The notes: generated from the sequence alone by a model not told the origin. DNA of 64,000 bases from Bradyrhizobium sp. CER78 (GCF_029846235.1 NZ_JARVWP010000012.1:162588-226587); one strand, 5' to 3'. Shown: positions 25,959 through 34,797, numbered from the stretch's first letter. Numbers and translations are program-made.

Positions 25959-26236
25959 GCCATCTGCTCCAGATCGGCTAACATCACTTGCGCCCAGATG
26001 CTAGTCGGCCAGATGTCGCCGTGCTCGCCTAGTGCGATCTTCACCTGGTCACTGGTCATCTTGCCGGTCACTGGGCATGGATCGAGGGCCGCGAGCCGCT
26101 CGGCCAGCGCCGGTCGGTCGCCCAACAGCGGTCCAGCCGCGCGGTGGATCAGACCAACATCGCACTGGCCCGCGACCGGGATCAGGCGATCGACCATGGT
26201 GGTGTAGAGAACGGTCGGAAGAAACTCTTCGGTCAT
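25955..26236 (-). CDS. Small hypothetical protein, first of an overlapping pair
   Basis: A 93-aa soluble protein starting MTEEFLPTVLYTTM, with GAGGCC before the ATG at 26236; an upstream start at 26296 would add a His-rich stretch and lacks support. No family is recognised. Coupled to the 68-aa gene by a 4-bp overlap. Size and organisation are compatible with a phage-derived or toxin-antitoxin-like unit, but no motif shows it. Confidence 0.6.
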   Translation of the reverse strand: MTEEFLPTVLYTTMVDRLIPVAGQCDVGLIHRAAGPLLGDRPALAERLAALDPCPVTGKMTSDQVKIALGEHGDIWPTSIWAQVMLADLEQMA

Positions 26237-26482
26237 TTCGGCCTCATGGTGGTGATGCAGTTCACACGCATGCCATACGCGGAATCTGATCCGCAAGACG
26301 CTTAAGGTGTCTAATCTCTAGTGTTCTATTGACAAGCGCACCAAGGCGCGACTTTTGCATTCCATCGAAATCGACGCCTCAATCCACTCCTTGAGAGTCA
26401 AGTCCGGATGTATGACCGGTCCAGAAAGTTATCGGACTAGAATTGGTGACCTTCATTTCAGTCTCAGGTTAAGAGGAAGAAA

Positions 26483-27106
26483 ATGCGGTGCTTTAGCGCG
26501 TTCTTGGTTGGACTGATCTTTTTTTCCCCGGCCTTCGTCGCAAAGGCGGCTCAGAAGACCGCTTTGGTTGGCGTGCCCATTGGAGCAACTGAAGGTCAGT
26601 TTCTTCCTGAATTTGAGGAGGGCAAATTTGAGTGCTCTCATAAAACGGAATATGCAGTTGAATGTAAGCGAGGGAAGGACATTCCTACAACTGGGCAGGG
26701 TGAACACCTCTACTATCTTTTAACTAAGCGCTCTCAACCTCCGCATGTTTTTTCAGTTCAGTACAATTTCGACAAGATCGACCTTAAACCGACCGACCTT
26801 ATTGATCTGATCAATAAAGCTTACGCTGTGAGTCCTCTATTCTATGACCCGAAGGCAGGCTGCTTGGCAGCAGCTCGATGCCATGTTTTCTGGGGGTTAG
26901 ACGATGGCATCGGCTTGGCACTGAATTTAGATGGTCCCTCTGCAAACGGTATTTATCATTATGAATTGAAGCTTGCGCATATAGCCACGGTCGCACAAGA
27001 GATGGATGTCGAGAATCCATTTGATGCAGCTGCAAAGGAAATGGATCGACTGAAGAATGCTTTAGAGCCTACAAAAAAGGAATCGGATGAACTCAGGCAG
27101 CGTTAG
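26483..27106 (+). CDS. Secreted hypothetical protein
   Basis: A 207-aa protein with a signal peptide (MRCFSAFLVGLIFFSPAFVAKA). The mature part has four or so cysteines (FECSHK, VECKRG, AGCLAAARCHVF) that could pair in the periplasm and ends in a charged helix. A GGAAGAAA ribosome site precedes the ATG. Codon and base use are noticeably more A/T-rich than the flanking chromosome, consistent with recent transfer. No family recognised. Confidence 0.68.
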   Translation: MRCFSAFLVGLIFFSPAFVAKAAQKTALVGVPIGATEGQFLPEFEEGKFECSHKTEYAVECKRGKDIPTTGQGEHLYYLLTKRSQPPHVFSVQYNFDKIDLKPTDLIDLINKAYAVSPLFYDPKAGCLAAARCHVFWGLDDGIGLALNLDGPSANGIYHYELKLAHIATVAQEMDVENPFDAAAKEMDRLKNALEPTKKESDELRQR

Positions 27107-27181
27107 CTTTTGATTCTATCGCAAATATGGTGCGAGCGTGTGGCTCAAAGTCCGCCGGGAGCCGGATTCTGGCAGAACGGG

Positions 27182-27853
27182 TCACGCAACTTTGTCCCGC
27201 GGAAACGGCGCGCTGATCCAAGGCCGGTAATCGTGATGTCCCCAGCGCCAGAGGCGGTGGGCGTCCTTGGAGACGTTAATGCGCGGCCCGTTGAGAAGAC
27301 GGGGCGGAGGGGATACCGGACGCAGGATGCGGAAGGGAGGCTTGAACAGTGAGGCGCCGTCGAGCAATGGATGTAGTCCCAATGCCTCGCCCACGTTGCA
27401 CGGCCCCCTGCAGAGCCTCTTCTGATATCCGTTGGATCGCTCACGGATCGCGCGCTCGTACACCTTGCGGCGCTCGGCCATAATATCGTCGCCGACCACG
27501 GGGACGCCCGCGCGGATCAATATCGAGCTTGCCTGGCCTTTGTCACCACAGACAAGGTCGATGCTCCGCATGTTCCTATAGCCATTGCCCCACTTTTCCC
27601 GGCCACCATGGACGTACACGTGGCCTCCGGCTAGTCGCTGCGAATCGCTGTGGTGGGTGGGCCCGTCACCTTCATGGCAGGCCTCGGCCTCGACGATCAT
27701 GATCGCGGTGTCTTCGCTACCGTTGCTCTGGTGCAGAACACATCCGATCAGGCGCGGTGCCACCTCAACAGCGGAGCCCGCAAAGAAGCCTTCATCCTCC
27801 TCGATAGGCACGTATCTGGCTCCGAAGTATTCGAACACGCGTGCCCCATTCAA
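27182..27853 (-). CDS. Divergent DNA-3-methyladenine glycosylase (AAG/Mpg family)
   Basis: A 223-aa protein of about the usual Mpg length. Family features: APRLIGCVLHQ near the N-terminus, VEAEACHEGDGPTHHSD with the catalytic Glu, GVPVVGDDIMAERR, LCRGPCNVGEALGL and NGPRINVSKDAHRLWR near the end. The usual GPPGHAYVYFTYG segment is replaced by GGHVYVHGGREKWGNG, so substrate use may differ. Such enzymes remove alkylated purines. The ATG overlaps the stop of the secreted-protein gene (ATGA), an unexpected partner. Confidence 0.78.
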   Translation of the reverse strand: MNGARVFEYFGARYVPIEEDEGFFAGSAVEVAPRLIGCVLHQSNGSEDTAIMIVEAEACHEGDGPTHHSDSQRLAGGHVYVHGGREKWGNGYRNMRSIDLVCGDKGQASSILIRAGVPVVGDDIMAERRKVYERAIRERSNGYQKRLCRGPCNVGEALGLHPLLDGASLFKPPFRILRPVSPPPRLLNGPRINVSKDAHRLWRWGHHDYRPWISAPFPRDKVA

Positions 27854-29070
27854 TTGAATGTCGGCTTCTCGCTGGCCTTTTCAACCGTCATGTCGGGTTG
27901 GACAAAACCGCCGGTAGTGATTGTGACCTTCTCACCTGTTCTCGCCAAACCGGTACAGGTTCGGGGGTCGCTTGGGCCGACGCCTTCACGGGCATATTGG
28001 CGGGCCAAAGGGCTATCGAGATCGCTCTTACAGCTGACACTGTTGATGCCGTAGTTACTCACGATCGCTTGCGCGAACGGCTGAAATTCGAGATCGCTGG
28101 CTCCGAAAAAGCATTTGCTGAAATTCAGTTGCTCGATCTTTTCATCCTTCCCAAAGATCGCCTCCGCACAAACCTTGTTGCTGCCCTTGGGGTTGAAAAT
28201 CGCTTTGTTAGACTGCTGGAAGAGACCCATGGAGTTCGCCAATCGGCAGGATGCCTCCTTCGAGCCATTGCACGGGTTTGCTTTCGGATCGGCGCTCTCG
28301 AATTTTACGGCAAAATCATTGTTGGCGAGTCCTTCGATGTCGCTTCTAGTCATGCCGATGAAGAGACCTCGAAATTTCGTTGAGGTCGTCGCCTCAGGAG
28401 ATTTTTGAGCCACTTGGGGACGCGGGACGGACGGCACGGTTGCCGCAGGCTCCTGAACTTTGACGGCTTCTGCGTTCTGGGAAGTACCCACATCGGACTT
28501 TGTGAAAGTGGTTGGCGAACTACTACTAGACGGCGGGGAGACCGCGCTTTGCGTTGGCATGTCGGCACGGGGGGAAGGGATTGAAGCCCCGGGAGCTTGC
28601 GAAGCGGCAGCGATCGAGGGACCACATTTTACATATTCCACCCGGAATTTTCCCTCTTGAATCTCCAGGCGCGCTGGGTCGAGTAGTCTCACAGCGTACG
28701 TCTTGATCTTGTACCCCTCGCGCGTGCCAGCCTCGCCATCATCGTACCAGCGATCCCGAAACACGTAGCTGCCATCGGGAGCGCGCCCGATCGAGACGTG
28801 CACTGATTCCGTGTCGGCGTAGCCGCCGAAGTCCAGCCGCTTGCCGGGAATGAAAGCCATGATTTCGCCGGCAGTATTGCCGGACAAACGGGCCAAGCCA
28901 AACTTGGCGACAGCGGCGCAGGCGGTTCTTTCGGTGCCGGGCAGGTTCTTGTTCACGGCAGCCCAGGCGCCCCCGAACGGCGATTCCTCGGCGCGGGCGG
29001 AGAGATCTGTCGCGCTCAGCGCGAGCATAACGAATAGAACGCCCGTCACTGCCGTTCGTATTGTCAACAT
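27850..29070 (-). CDS. Secreted hypothetical protein with low-complexity linker
   Basis: A 406-aa exported protein: signal peptide (cut near LSARA, about 26), an N-terminal globular domain (30-150) ending in a cysteine, a Ser/Pro/Thr linker (about 155-230, containing SPPSSSSSPTTF), and a C-terminal domain with several Cys (about 235-400). Neither domain is recognised. Translationally coupled to the glycosylase gene downstream. It could be a periplasmic inhibitor or sensor, but nothing specific is shown. Confidence 0.7.
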   Translation of the reverse strand: MLTIRTAVTGVLFVMLALSATDLSARAEESPFGGAWAAVNKNLPGTERTACAAVAKFGLARLSGNTAGEIMAFIPGKRLDFGGYADTESVHVSIGRAPDGSYVFRDRWYDDGEAGTREGYKIKTYAVRLLDPARLEIQEGKFRVEYVKCGPSIAAASQAPGASIPSPRADMPTQSAVSPPSSSSSPTTFTKSDVGTSQNAEAVKVQEPAATVPSVPRPQVAQKSPEATTSTKFRGLFIGMTRSDIEGLANNDFAVKFESADPKANPCNGSKEASCRLANSMGLFQQSNKAIFNPKGSNKVCAEAIFGKDEKIEQLNFSKCFFGASDLEFQPFAQAIVSNYGINSVSCKSDLDSPLARQYAREGVGPSDPRTCTGLARTGEKVTITTGGFVQPDMTVEKASEKPTFN

Positions 29071-29172
29071 CCTTCTTACCCCAAGTCAGCAAAAATCTGA
29101 TGGTCTGCAATCATGTGTTTGGCCGCGCAAGCCACGGGCGCGGAAGCTTAGTCCAACGCTCTCGGGGCCAAG

Positions 29173-29418
29173 TCACCATTTCCATGGCCGCGCGCATTGA
29201 ATCCTCAAGAGTATCGGCCTCCCCAGCGGCGAGTGTTCGTGAAACGGGCCACCCTCTCGAAAGCGACCAAATACCTCGAATCCGCATATTCGAGGATAGC
29301 CGCTGCTGGCCGGAATGTCGTAGGCGAGAAGCTCCACGCGCTCTCCGCCGGCATCGACAAACATGTGAAAGGCTAGTCCGGGCCCCTTCGGCTCGCGTTT
29401 CCATCCAATCGTTTTCAC
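29173..29418 (-). CDS. Possible small hypothetical protein
   Basis: An 81-aa reading frame in the otherwise gene-free stretch 29071-29473. The sequence (AFHMFVDAGGERVELLAYD) looks protein-like but has no recognised family and no strong ribosome site. It may be a gene fragment. Nothing else was seen in this stretch. Confidence 0.35.
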   Translation of the reverse strand: MKTIGWKREPKGPGLAFHMFVDAGGERVELLAYDIPASSGYPRICGFEVFGRFREGGPFHEHSPLGRPILLRIQCARPWKW

Positions 29419-29473
29419 TGCGCCCCCGTCGTCTACACCGAAAATTGTGATGTTGTGGCGGTTGTGGCGCCGC

Positions 29474-29709
29474 TTACAATCCGGAATACCGTACCGCCTC
29501 GATCATTTCGACGCGCTGATTAAGCGTGAACGGAGGAAGAATTCCGTAGATTCCGGTCGTCGTCTCCTCTGTGTGGCCCAAGAGCACATTGAATTGCTCA
29601 TCCACATAACGATGGCTTTGAAGTAGTTATTGAAGAACTTGGAGGCCACACCGAAGTACCCCCGAGTGTCCCGCTTCAACTGGGGAAATAGCCGCTGTTC
29701 GCCACGTGC
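29474..29709 (-). pseudogene. Tyrosine recombinase C-terminal remnant with internal deletion
   Basis: Reading leftwards on the minus strand, translation gives ARGEQRLFPQLKRDTRG, then KFFNNYFKA, then after a frame change RYVDEQFNVLLGHTEETTTG, IYGILPPFTLNQRVEMIEAV and RYSGL-stop. This parallels the intact integrase C-terminus (ARGEKQLFPEIKPDTRG...LLGHTKATTTGKYGILP). The segment with the HSFRHG catalytic box is missing and the frame is broken there. It is a dead relative of the island integrase, oriented away from the tRNA. Confidence 0.85.
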
Positions 29710-29765
29710 TAGTGAGGGGGCCGCAACAGGCGGTTAAGTCGGTGATCCCGCTGGGAATCTGAGGT

Positions 29766-29783
29766 TTGGCTGGGGAACCTGGA
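29766..29783. repeat. Right attachment site, within the tRNA-Gln 3' end
   Basis: TTGGCTGGGGAACCTGGA matches the left copy at 22135 in 17 of 18 positions. All but the first base belongs to the tRNA gene. Confidence 0.85.
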
Positions 29784-29840
29784 TTCGAACCAAGACAAAC
29801 AGAGTCAGAGTCTGTTGTGCTACCGTTACACCATTCCCCA
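29767..29840 (-). tRNA. tRNA-Gln (anticodon CUG)
   Basis: A 74-nt cloverleaf on the minus strand: acceptor TGGGGAA/TTCCCCA, discriminator G, encoded CCA; anticodon stem ACAGA/TCTGT with loop CTCTGAC giving anticodon CTG; T arm with GGTTCGAATCC. It decodes CAG. Its 3' end is the island attachment site and remains intact after integration. Confidence 0.96.
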
Positions 29841-30333
29841 AGAATTGTCCGTGGTATCAACAGCTTAGCTGAATGACTGGACATCTCGGTGCAGCGGGTT
29901 CGCCTGCCAAATCAGCGCCCGCGCGAGAGCGACCTTCTACCCGCTTGGTCCCACGCTTGGCAAGCATTGTTGGCGGGGGATCGACGTAAAATCGCGGGCT
30001 GTGGCCGCGAATGAAGTCGCGTTCCCTCTCCCGCCTGCGACGCGGAAGCGTCAGTTGCAGAAGCCCGCAAAGGCCATATGCGACAGTCTTGGTCGAGGGA
30101 GACTTGGGGCGAGGGATATTCGCACAATTTCGGAATATTAGAAGTATGCCCCTGAGTTGCCCGACATGTCAAGTTGCTTTTGGCCGGACAGTTGCTTGGC
30201 CGGACGTTGCCGTGTCGAAGGCCGTCCCCGCCGGCTCCTTTGCATGGGGTTGTTTTCGATATTTTAGCAGCGCCCGCTCGCGCCTTCGCGCGAGATCGAG
30301 CCGCGGCGTCATGTTGAGCGCCTATCGCAGGCC
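29841..30333. other. Gap without a supported gene
   Basis: About 490 bp between tRNA-Gln and the end of PBP1A. Short open frames exist but have no ribosome sites or recognisable products. It includes the tRNA promoter; otherwise I see nothing specific. Confidence 0.5.
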
Positions 30334-32829
30334 TCAGTACAGCCCGCCCGTCCCTGACCGCATCACGGCACGATCCGCGTCCGGCGGGATTGCCTGCTGG
30401 GTCCCGTCGATCACATCGGTGCCGGCGACCAGCGTCGGATCATAATACGGCGGCGCCTGGCCCGGCTTGAAGGCTTCGAGCACCACGCCCCGGTTCTGAC
30501 CGGGCGTGGCGCGCAGGCCGGACTTGGCATCGACCAGGACCAGCCGGATGCCGACCGGCTGCTTGAAAGGGGTGGGTGGCTTGTCGGCCAGCGCGAGCTT
30601 GAGGAAGTCGCGCGCGATCGGCGCCGCGGTATGGCCGGCCTGCGCGTTGCGGCCGAGCGAGCGCGGCTTGTCGTAGCCGACATAGAGACCGACCACGAGG
30701 TCCGGCGAGAAGCCGACGAACCAGAGGTCCTTGGCCTCGTTCGAGGTGCCGGTCTTGCCGGCGAGCGGCTTGCCGACGTCCTTCAGCGCGGTGCCGGTAC
30801 CGGCCTGGATCACGCCTTCCATCAGCGAGGTGATCTGGTACGCGGTCATCGCGTCGAGCACGCGTTCGCGGCGGTCGACGAGCTGCGGCTCGGGCTGGCT
30901 CTTCCAGCCTTCCGGCGCGTCGCAGCCGCGGCATTCGCGCTGATCGTGCCTGAAGATGGTGTGGCCGTAGCGGTCCTGGATGCGGTCGATCAGGGTCGGC
31001 TTCACGCGGACGCCGCCATTGGCGATCATCGAATAGGCCGTGGCCATCCGCATCACCGTGGTCTCGCCGGCGCCGAGCGAATAGGCGAGATAGTTCGGCA
31101 GCTCGTCATAGACGCCATAGCGCTTGGCGTATTCGCTGATCAGCGGCATGCCGATCTCCTGCGCGAGCCGCACCGTCACCGTGTTGCGCGATAGCCGCAG
31201 CGCATTACGCAGGGTCATCGGCCCCATATACTTGCCGGCATCGAAGTTTTCCGGGCGCCAGATGTTGCCCTGCCCCTGATCGATCTCGATCGGCGCGTCC
31301 ATCAGCACGCTCGACCCGGTGTAGCCGTTGTCGAGCGCCGTCGAATAGACGATCGGCTTGAAGGTCGAGCCGGGCTGCCGGTAGGCCTGCGTCGCGCGGT
31401 TGAACTGGCTCTGGTCGAACGAAAAGCCGCCGACCATCGCGAGCACACGGCCGGTGTGCGGATCCATCGCCACCATCGCGCCCGACAGTTCCGGGATCTG
31501 GCGCAGCCGGTACTGGCCTTCGATGCGCTGGCCGTCCTTGCTGTAGAACGGATCGGCGTAGATCACGTCGCCGGGTTGCAGCACCTGCGCCACCGAGGTC
31601 GGCGTCTTGCCCTTGTACGGGCCGGACAGTGCCCGCGCCCATCGCACGCCTTCCAGCGTGACGATGCCGGTCTCGCGCTGCTTGCTGATGGCGCCGCCGA
31701 GTTCGCGGCCGGGCTGGAAGCCGATCCGCGCCGACTGGTCGTTGCTCTCCAGCACCACTGCCATCCGCCACGGCGAGATGTCCGAGAGCGACTTGATCTC
31801 GGCGAGCGGGACACCCCAGTCACTGGTGAGGTCGAGCTTCTGGATCGCGCCGCGATAGCCCTGCTGCTCGTCATAGTTCACGAGCCCCGCCACCATGCTC
31901 TTGCGCGCCATCACCTGGACCTTGGGATCCAGCGTGGTGCGCACCGACAGGCCGCCCTCGTAGAGCTTCTTCTCGCCGTAGCGCTCGAAGATGTCGCGGC
32001 GGACCTCTTCCGAGAAATATTCGCCGGCGAAGGTGTGCGCGCCGTTGCTGCGGTTGGTGACGGTCAGCGGATCCTTGCGCGCCTTGTCGGCGTCGGCAGC
32101 GGTGATCCAGCCGTTCTCCTGCAGGCGGTCGATCACATAGTTGCGGCGCTCGACCGCGCGCGCATGGTTGCGCACCGGATGCAGGCTGGCCGGCATTTTC
32201 GGCAGCGCCGCCAGATAGGCCGCTTCGGCCACCGTCAGTTCATTGACGGACTTGTCGAAATAAACCAGCGACGCCGCCGCGATGCCGTAGGCGCCGAGGC
32301 CGAGATAGATTTCGTTGAGATAGAGCTCGAGGATCTTGTCCTTGGAATAGGCCCGCTCGATTCGCATCGCCAGCAGGGCTTCCTTGATCTTGCGGGTGAA
32401 CGACACCTCGTTGGTCAAAAGGAAGTTCTTGGCGACCTGCTGGGTGATCGTCGAAGCACCCTGCGGACGGCGGTTGGAACCGAAATTCTGGATGTAGGCG
32501 ACGCCGGCGCGCGCCATACCGGTGTAGTCGACGCCGCCGTGCTCGTAGAAATTCTTGTCCTCGGCCGCGAGGAACGCGTTGATCACGAGCTTCGGCACGG
32601 CCTGGATCGGCAGATAGAGCCGACGCTCCTTGGCGAACTCGCCCAGCAGCGATCCGTCCGCCGCGTGCACGCGGGTCATCACCGGCGGCTCGTAGTTCTG
32701 GAGCTGCGAATAGTCGGGCAGGTCCTTGGAAAAATGCCAGAACAGCCCTGCGACCGCGGCCAGACCGGCCAGGAACAGGATGGTTCCTGCGGTGAACAGG
32801 AACCCGAAGAACCGCAACAGAAATTTCAT
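30334..32829 (-). CDS. mrcA: Penicillin-binding protein 1A (bifunctional)
   Basis: An 831-aa class A PBP that polymerises and cross-links peptidoglycan. After an N-terminal membrane helix (about 8-30) comes the glycosyltransferase domain with E90 in EDKNFYEH and the RKIKEALLAMRIE and YLNEIYLG motifs. An OB-like insert follows. The transpeptidase domain has S488-TFK, SRN (547-549) and KTGTSN (692-697). Near 625-640, a paired-cysteine stretch (RECRGCDAP) is a lineage feature. The periplasmic domain sits on the outer face of the inner membrane. Monocistronic here. Confidence 0.95.
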   Translation of the reverse strand: MKFLLRFFGFLFTAGTILFLAGLAAVAGLFWHFSKDLPDYSQLQNYEPPVMTRVHAADGSLLGEFAKERRLYLPIQAVPKLVINAFLAAEDKNFYEHGGVDYTGMARAGVAYIQNFGSNRRPQGASTITQQVAKNFLLTNEVSFTRKIKEALLAMRIERAYSKDKILELYLNEIYLGLGAYGIAAASLVYFDKSVNELTVAEAAYLAALPKMPASLHPVRNHARAVERRNYVIDRLQENGWITAADADKARKDPLTVTNRSNGAHTFAGEYFSEEVRRDIFERYGEKKLYEGGLSVRTTLDPKVQVMARKSMVAGLVNYDEQQGYRGAIQKLDLTSDWGVPLAEIKSLSDISPWRMAVVLESNDQSARIGFQPGRELGGAISKQRETGIVTLEGVRWARALSGPYKGKTPTSVAQVLQPGDVIYADPFYSKDGQRIEGQYRLRQIPELSGAMVAMDPHTGRVLAMVGGFSFDQSQFNRATQAYRQPGSTFKPIVYSTALDNGYTGSSVLMDAPIEIDQGQGNIWRPENFDAGKYMGPMTLRNALRLSRNTVTVRLAQEIGMPLISEYAKRYGVYDELPNYLAYSLGAGETTVMRMATAYSMIANGGVRVKPTLIDRIQDRYGHTIFRHDQRECRGCDAPEGWKSQPEPQLVDRRERVLDAMTAYQITSLMEGVIQAGTGTALKDVGKPLAGKTGTSNEAKDLWFVGFSPDLVVGLYVGYDKPRSLGRNAQAGHTAAPIARDFLKLALADKPPTPFKQPVGIRLVLVDAKSGLRATPGQNRGVVLEAFKPGQAPPYYDPTLVAGTDVIDGTQQAIPPDADRAVMRSGTGGLY

Positions 32830-33304
32830 CGACCAGATTTTCCGTGGCGAATACGTCGCTCGTTCTGAGTGCGCTGCGTGCCACTTAGGCCGCCCGGTAT
32901 ATCGGTCGCACCATGGACCTGCAATTCAACACAGGAGAATTAAAGCGGGTCAGGCGTCAAACTTATGCCATAGAGCCCGGGTCGCGCGCGCAAGCCAAAT
33001 CAGCTGTCCCCGATCCCGGCAATGCTCCGCAGAACTGCATCGGCCTTCCAGCCTCCCTCCCCCGATTCGTCCGCGCGTTCGCCGAACGCTGCTCCGGCCT
33101 GCAATCGCGGCGCTTGCGCGGCGAGCGCGCCGCGAAAGAAAAGCGCGGGTCCAGCCCACCGCTTCCACTACCTGGCTGCCGCTACGGGGGCTGCGGCATC
33201 AGAAACCGGTGGACAGTGCCGGCCGGGCCACCCGATTAACGACCCATTAACTATAACTACCCCAAGTTGTTGGGATACACGCGACTCGCGAGGGGCTGAC
33301 TTGC
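32830..33304. other. Divergent intergenic region
   Basis: About 475 bp between divergent mrcA and the coiled-coil gene at 33305. Apart from the CtrA-type box at 33236 no gene or repeat is recognised; it presumably holds both promoters. Confidence 0.5.
33236..33251 (+). promoter_or_regulatory. Perfect CtrA-type box (TTAA-N7-TTAAC)
   Basis: TTAACGACCCATTAAC is an exact match to the CtrA consensus of alphaproteobacteria and lies 54 bp upstream of the gene at 33305. It implies cell-cycle control of that gene; binding is inferred. Confidence 0.6.
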
Positions 33305-33733
33305 ATGGCACTGCGCGGATTTAAACGGCCGTTTGCCGTCGACCCGAATATCGTTGGATTTCCGAAACCACCCACATCGGCGATGGGCACCGAGGCCTTG
33401 GACCTCGTCTATCAGGCGGCGGATCTGTTCCGCAGCATCGAGGACAGGGCCCGCGCCGGCGAGGCCCGCGCCGAGGCCGCCGAACAGGCGCAGCTCGAAA
33501 TCATCGCCGCCACCGAGCGCAAGCTGAGGGACGCGTCCCGGGCGCTGGAAGAGGCGCGGCGGCGTATCGAGTCGCAGCAGGAGCAGCTCGATGCCGCCGA
33601 ATTCCGCGCCCAGGCCGCCGAAGCCGAGGCACGCGAAGCCAGGCAATCGCTGGCCCTGATCGAGGATGCGATCCGCCGGCGCTTGCTGCTGACCGGCGGG
33701 CACGACGACGCCAGATCGAGCGCGGTCGCCTAA
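33305..33733 (+). CDS. Coiled-coil protein, probable CtrA target
   Basis: A 142-aa cytoplasmic protein. After an N-terminal segment (FAVDPNIVGFPKPPTSAMG), residues 28-130 are nearly continuous coiled coil, rich in Ala, Glu and Arg (ERKLRDASRALEEARRRIES). No enzyme motif is seen. A perfect CtrA box lies just upstream, suggesting a structural or polar-organising role in the cell cycle; this is inferred. It stands alone. Confidence 0.75.
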   Translation: MALRGFKRPFAVDPNIVGFPKPPTSAMGTEALDLVYQAADLFRSIEDRARAGEARAEAAEQAQLEIIAATERKLRDASRALEEARRRIESQQEQLDAAEFRAQAAEAEAREARQSLALIEDAIRRRLLLTGGHDDARSSAVA

Positions 33734-33790
33734 GGCGAGATCGATCCGCGGCGGGCCCTGCCCGGCCGCCGCACGATCGCACAACGACAA

Positions 33791-34797
33791 TCAGTAGCCG
33801 GCCGCCAGCCCTGAATTGCGGCGCGGGTCGTTCGCGCCATAGAAGCGATTGTTGCCGACCGGCTCGCCACCCAGCGACGGCGCGCCGATGACGATCACAC
33901 CGCGAGGTGGTTGGCCGGCTGCGGCGGCCCGAATTTGTGGCCCATGCCCTCCAGCATCTTCCGCGTATCCGGCGACAGCGTGTAATCCTCGAGGTTGGTG
34001 GCCTCCGGAAGCCACTGCTGGTGGAAGCGCGGCATGTCCACGGCCTCCTGCGCGTTCATGCCGTAGTCGATGGCGTTGATCATCGTCGGCAGCACGGCCG
34101 TGATGATGCGGCTGGCGCCGGGCGTGCCCAGCACCATGACCGGCTTGCCGTCCCTGCTGACGATGGTCGGGCTCATCGACGACAGCGGGCGTTTGCCCGG
34201 GACGATCGAATTGGCCTCAGCCTGCACCAGGTCGTACAGATTCGGCACGCCGATCTTGGCGGTGAAGTCGTCCATCTCGTCGTTCAGCAGCACGCCGGTC
34301 TTGGCCGCGGTCACCTTGGCGCCGAACCAATCGTTGAGCGTGTAGGTGACCGACACCGCGTTGCCGTCCTTGTCGGCGATCGAATAGTGCGTGGTGTTGC
34401 TGCCTTCGTGCGGCGGCACGCCGGCGATGACTTTGCCGTCCTTATCGAGATACATGTTGGCGGTGGCACCCTTCGGTGCGGTTTCGCGGAAGTCGAGGAA
34501 GGTCTTGCGGCCATCGGCAAGCTGGATGGTCATGAACCCGCCGCCACCGAGATTGCCGGCGGCGGGATACACCACCGCAAGCGCGTAACCGACCGCAACC
34601 GCCGCTCCGATTGCGTTGCCGCCGCGCTTCAAGACCTCGATGCCGACCTGGGTCGCGAGATGCTGCGCGGAGACCACCATGCCGTTCTCGGCGGCGACCG
34701 GCGCAACCGACGCGGCGCGCGCGGGAGCAGCCGACGCGATGCCGATCGAAACTATCGCGGCGACGACCTACCGCGCGCGCACCGTTGAATTTTGCAT
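33791..34797 (-). pseudogene. ggt: Gamma-glutamyltransferase pseudogene
   Basis: An intact enzyme is about 580 aa; here about 330 codons remain with three lesions. (1) An in-frame TAG at 34768-34770, codon 10 of the signal peptide. (2) A central deletion of roughly 290 residues: the N-terminal part (VGYALAVVYPAAGNLGGGGF) ends at LDKDGKVI and jumps to PPHEGSNTTHYS, which keeps the nucleophile Thr. (3) A frameshift near 33900: the true C-terminus (IVIGAPSLGGEPVGNN to SGLAAGY) is in another frame. A start at a downstream ATG (34680) would make a 261-aa fragment without activity. Confidence 0.9.

Larger units (their letters stand above)
22135..29783. mobile_element. Genomic island integrated at tRNA-Gln
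   Basis: The element is delimited by 18-bp direct repeats (17 of 18 identical) at 22135 and 29766; the right copy covers the 3' end of a tRNA-Gln gene. An intact tyrosine recombinase lies 128 bp inside the left repeat. Cargo: three small hypothetical clusters, a divergent 3-methyladenine glycosylase paired with a secreted protein, and two recombinase remnants. Parts, notably 26240-27110, are visibly richer in A and T than the flanks. No conjugation or phage structural genes are present. Confidence 0.85.

Noticed and set aside
22135..29783. Prophage or CRISPR content in the island
   Set aside because: No structural, packaging, lysis or repeat-spacer array was seen; only integrase-type genes and unknown cargo.
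30011..30445. 144-aa frame between tRNA-Gln and mrcA
   Set aside because: No ribosome site, no protein-like composition, and it runs into the end of mrcA.
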